From Thermoplasmata archaeon (lineage in GTDB: Archaea; Thermoplasmatota; Thermoplasmata; Lutacidiplasmatales; UBA184): a DNA stretch of 7,973 nucleotides. The position numbers and the translations under genes are program-made. How positions within the stretch are numbered: position 1 is the first letter of the stretch; each line of letters begins with the position of its first letter. The stretch lies in contig JASHSA010000166.1 of assembly GCA_030037035.1 (NCBI GenBank), forward strand, positions 1-7,973. The letters run 5' to 3'. Positions 5,571 through 7,973 of the stretch are shown one piece after another. The notes below the pieces were generated by a model that was not told the DNA's origin, did not search any database, and was given only the letters and a program-made list of their open reading frames with translations.

Positions 5571-5592
5571 CGACCGGCCCTGCACGAGCCGG

Positions 5593-7973
5593 ATGTCCGA
5601 GACGCCGGCGTCGACGCCCCTCCTCGAGCAGTACGAGGGGGTCAAGGGCCGCTATCCGGGACACCTCGTGCTGTTCCGCGTTGGCGACTTCTACGAGACG
5701 TTCGGGGACGACGCGCGTCTCCTCGCGCGGGAGCTCGACGTCGTCCTGACGGCACGCGGCGCGGACCGTCGCGGCGAGCGCGTCCCCATGGCCGGGGTCC
5801 CGCACCACGCGATCGACACCTACCTCGGCCGTCTCGTGCGCAAGGGCTACAAGGTCGCGCTCTGCGACCAGGTCGAGGACGCCGAGCACGCCCAGGGGCT
5901 CGTGCGTCGCGAGGTCACGCGCGTCGTCACGCCCGGGACGGTCCTCGAGGACGGCATCCTCGGCGGACCGGCGCACAGCTTCCTCGCCTGCGTCCTCCTC
6001 CCGTCGAGCGGGACCGGGCAGTACTCGGCGGTCGACGTGACGACCGGCGAGTGGCTCCGGGGCGTCGCCGACGGCCCGGGGGCGGAGGGGCTCGTCTCCG
6101 CGCTCGCCTCGCTGTCGCCCCGGGAGGTCCTGTACGTGGCGGAGCGCCCGGTGGCGGAGGGGCTCCTCGCCGCGCTGCGCCGGGAGTTTCCTACGGCCCG
6201 GCTCGAGGCGGCGCCGGCTCCGGTCTCCGAGGAGGAGCTTCCGGCGACGCTCGCCGCGCCGGACGACGCGCCCGGCGGGTCGGCGCGCACCGACCGCGCC
6301 CTGGTGGCGTTCGTTCGCGCCACCCAGCCTCGGCTGCTGCCGCACGTCGCCCCCGTCGAGCGGGGGAGCCCGGAGCGCCGGATGGTGCTCGACGCGAAGA
6401 GCCTGCGCCACCTCGAGATCTCGCGTCCGATGAACCCGGACGACCCGGCCGGCGCGACGCTCCTCCGCACGTGGGACGAGACCGTCACGGCCGCCGGCCA
6501 TCGGACGCTTTCGTTCTGGCTGACGAACCCGCTCGCCGACGTCGGACGGATCGAGGCGCGCCTCGCCGCGGTCGCGGAGCTGCTCGCCCGGCCGACCGAC
6601 CTCGACCGATGGCGCGGCCGGCTCGCCGGCATCGGGGACCTCGACCGCATCGCCTCGCGCGTCGCCGGCCGCCGGGCCCGCCCGGAGGAGCTCGCGCGCC
6701 TTCGGGACGGGCTGCGGCGCTGCGGCGAGCTACGGTCGGAGCTCGGGGAGGCGCTCGCCGCCCCCCTGCTCGCCGGCCTGGCCGGGGAGCTCGCTCCCCC
6801 GTCCGCGCTCCTCGAGACCCTCGAGGCGAGCGTGCCGCCTTCCGTCGCGGGGGCGCCGAGCGCGGTCGAGCTGCTCCGGCCCGGCGTCTCCCCCGAGCTC
6901 GACCGCGCCCGCGCCGAGGAGGCCGCCGCCCTCGCCGCCCTCGAGGAGCTCGAGCGCCGGGAGCAGGCCGCGACCGGGATCAAGACCCTCAAGGTCGGCT
7001 ACAACCAGGTCTTCGGGCACTACCTCGAGGTCAGCCGGCCGAACCTCGGCCGGGTCCCGGCGCACTTCCGTCGCCGCCAGACCGTCGCGCAGGGGGAGCG
7101 GTTCGTCACCGACGAGCTGCTCGCGACCTCCGACCGGCTCGCGCTCGCCCGCGACGCGGCGCGGAGCGCCGCGGACGGTGCCTGGGAGGAGCTCTGCCTC
7201 GCGGTCGACCGCGACGTCCGGCAGGTCCACCGCGTCGCGCGGGCGCTCGGCGCGATCGACGTCCTCGCGACGTTCGCGCACCTCGCCGTCCACCACGGCT
7301 ACGTTCGCCCCCAGGTCGACGACTCGGGCTCCCTCGTGATCCGGGACGGCCGCCATCCGTTCCTCGACCGTCTCCTCGCCGAGCGGTTCGTTCCGAACGA
7401 CGTCGACCTCGAGCCGCAGTCGCGGCTCCTCGTCCTGACCGGGCCGAACATGTCCGGCAAGTCGACGTACATGCGCCAGGTCGGCCTGCTGGTCGTCCTC
7501 GCCCAGGCCGGCTCGTTCGTCCCCGCGCGCTTCGCGAAGGTCGGGGTCGTCTCCGAGCTGTTCACGCGGATGGGGTTCACCGACGAGATCGGCCGCGCGA
7601 AGTCGAGCTTCATGGTCGAGATGAGCGAGGTCGCGTCGATCCTCGCCGGGGCCGGCGGCCGCTCGCTCGTCCTCCTGGACGAGGTCGGCCGCGGCACCAG
7701 CACGTTTGACGGGCTCGCGATCGCCTGGGCGACGCTCCGCTACCTGCACGACGTCCGTCGCTCGCGCGCGATCCTCGCGACGCACTACCACCAGCTGACG
7801 AGCCTGGTCGGCACGCTCTCCGCCGCGAGGAACGGCCACTTCGCCGTCCAGGACCGGCCGGAGGGGATCGTCTTCCTCCACCGCCTCGTCCCCGGCGCGA
7901 CCGACCGCAGCTACGGGATCCACGTCGCCCGGCTCGCCGGCGTACCGGAGGCGGTCCTCGGCGAGGCGACGCG
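5593..7973 (+). CDS. mutS: DNA mismatch repair protein MutS (MutS1), N-terminal 793 residues, truncated by window end
   Basis: The frame is open from ATG 5593 to the right edge. The product recognises base mismatches and small loops in DNA and, after ATP binding, recruits MutL. The N-terminal mismatch-reading domain has GDFYETF (31-37), including the Phe-x-Glu pair F33/E35 that stacks on the mispair, which separates MutS1 from MutS2-type proteins. Connector and lever domains follow, then a clamp/lever segment TGIKTLKVGYNQVFGHYLEV (461-480). The ATPase domain has Walker A GPNMSGKST (617-625), the SSFMVEMSE loop, Walker B LVLLDE ending in D696/E697, signature GRGTSTFDG (699-707) and the ATHYHQL His (H731). 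Spacing is nearly collinear with E. coli MutS (853 residues), so about 60 or more C-terminal residues are missing, including the helix-turn-helix dimer region. It lies 90 nt after tRNA-Ser with its own TATA-like box. MutS1 is patchy in Archaea. Confidence 0.97.
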   Translation, partial: MSETPASTPLLEQYEGVKGRYPGHLVLFRVGDFYETFGDDARLLARELDVVLTARGADRRGERVPMAGVPHHAIDTYLGRLVRKGYKVALCDQVEDAEHAQGLVRREVTRVVTPGTVLEDGILGGPAHSFLACVLLPSSGTGQYSAVDVTTGEWLRGVADGPGAEGLVSALASLSPREVLYVAERPVAEGLLAALRREFPTARLEAAPAPVSEEELPATLAAPDDAPGGSARTDRALVAFVRATQPRLLPHVAPVERGSPERRMVLDAKSLRHLEISRPMNPDDPAGATLLRTWDETVTAAGHRTLSFWLTNPLADVGRIEARLAAVAELLARPTDLDRWRGRLAGIGDLDRIASRVAGRRARPEELARLRDGLRRCGELRSELGEALAAPLLAGLAGELAPPSALLETLEASVPPSVAGAPSAVELLRPGVSPELDRARAEEAAALAALEELERREQAATGIKTLKVGYNQVFGHYLEVSRPNLGRVPAHFRRRQTVAQGERFVTDELLATSDRLALARDAARSAADGAWEELCLAVDRDVRQVHRVARALGAIDVLATFAHLAVHHGYVRPQVDDSGSLVIRDGRHPFLDRLLAERFVPNDVDLEPQSRLLVLTGPNMSGKSTYMRQVGLLVVLAQAGSFVPARFAKVGVVSELFTRMGFTDEIGRAKSSFMVEMSEVASILAGAGGRSLVLLDEVGRGTSTFDGLAIAWATLRYLHDVRRSRAILATHYHQLTSLVGTLSAARNGHFAVQDRPEGIVFLHRLVPGATDRSYGIHVARLAGVPEAVLGEAT

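Noticed and set aside
6051..7709. Long open frames overlapping mutS on both strands (6051-7709 plus; 5847-6992 and 6730-7923 minus)
   Set aside because: The mutS frame carries all family motifs across the same interval; the others are compositionally biased shadows.
1..7973. CRISPR array, insertion sequence, toxin-antitoxin or defence cassette
   Set aside because: I saw no regularly spaced repeats, transposase motifs, terminal repeats, or small paired genes of those types; the window is mostly housekeeping genes with uniform composition.

Overview
The window comes from a very GC-rich archaeal genome. The archaeal call rests on a VAT-type Cdc48 ATPase with a proteasome-docking tail, a Cgi121-like KEOPS subunit, two tRNA genes with no encoded CCA end, an intron in one of those tRNAs, and TATA-like boxes placed so that most genes would have leaderless or nearly leaderless mRNAs. 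A high-GC Thermoplasmatota-type euryarchaeon would fit, but that placement is inference; no rRNA or other lineage marker is present.

Layout. Bases 1-539 (minus strand) hold the N-terminal 179 residues of a secreted or surface protein with a signal peptide, beta-rich repeats and many glycosylation sequons; it runs off the left edge. Bases 540-687 are a spacer with a GC-rich hairpin cluster and an AT-rich promoter-like island. Bases 688-2913 (minus) encode a complete 741-residue Cdc48/VAT. A 160-bp divergent intergenic region (2914-3073) separates it from a plus-strand run: an uncharacterised 304-residue protein (3074-3988), a metallo-beta-lactamase-fold hydrolase of the ETHE1/glyoxalase II type (4033-4644), a Cgi121-like KEOPS subunit (4651-5220), tRNA-Gly(UCC) with a 29-nt T-arm insertion (5258-5357), tRNA-Ser(UGA) (5419-5502), and the first 793 codons of a MutS1 mismatch-repair ATPase (5593 to the right edge).

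The genes are mostly housekeeping: protein unfolding and degradation (Cdc48), tRNA t6A modification (Cgi121), decoding (two tRNAs) and DNA mismatch repair (MutS). Only the hydrolase and cgi121, 6 nt apart, look like an operon. I see no mobile element, CRISPR array or defence cassette. The most unusual item is the tRNA-Gly gene, whose cloverleaf is perfect only after a 29-nt insert in or beside the T-loop is removed. The second is the uncharacterised protein, which carries two copies of a short beta-strand motif. Coding frames without a stop at the window edges (the surface protein and mutS) were read directly from the sequence.
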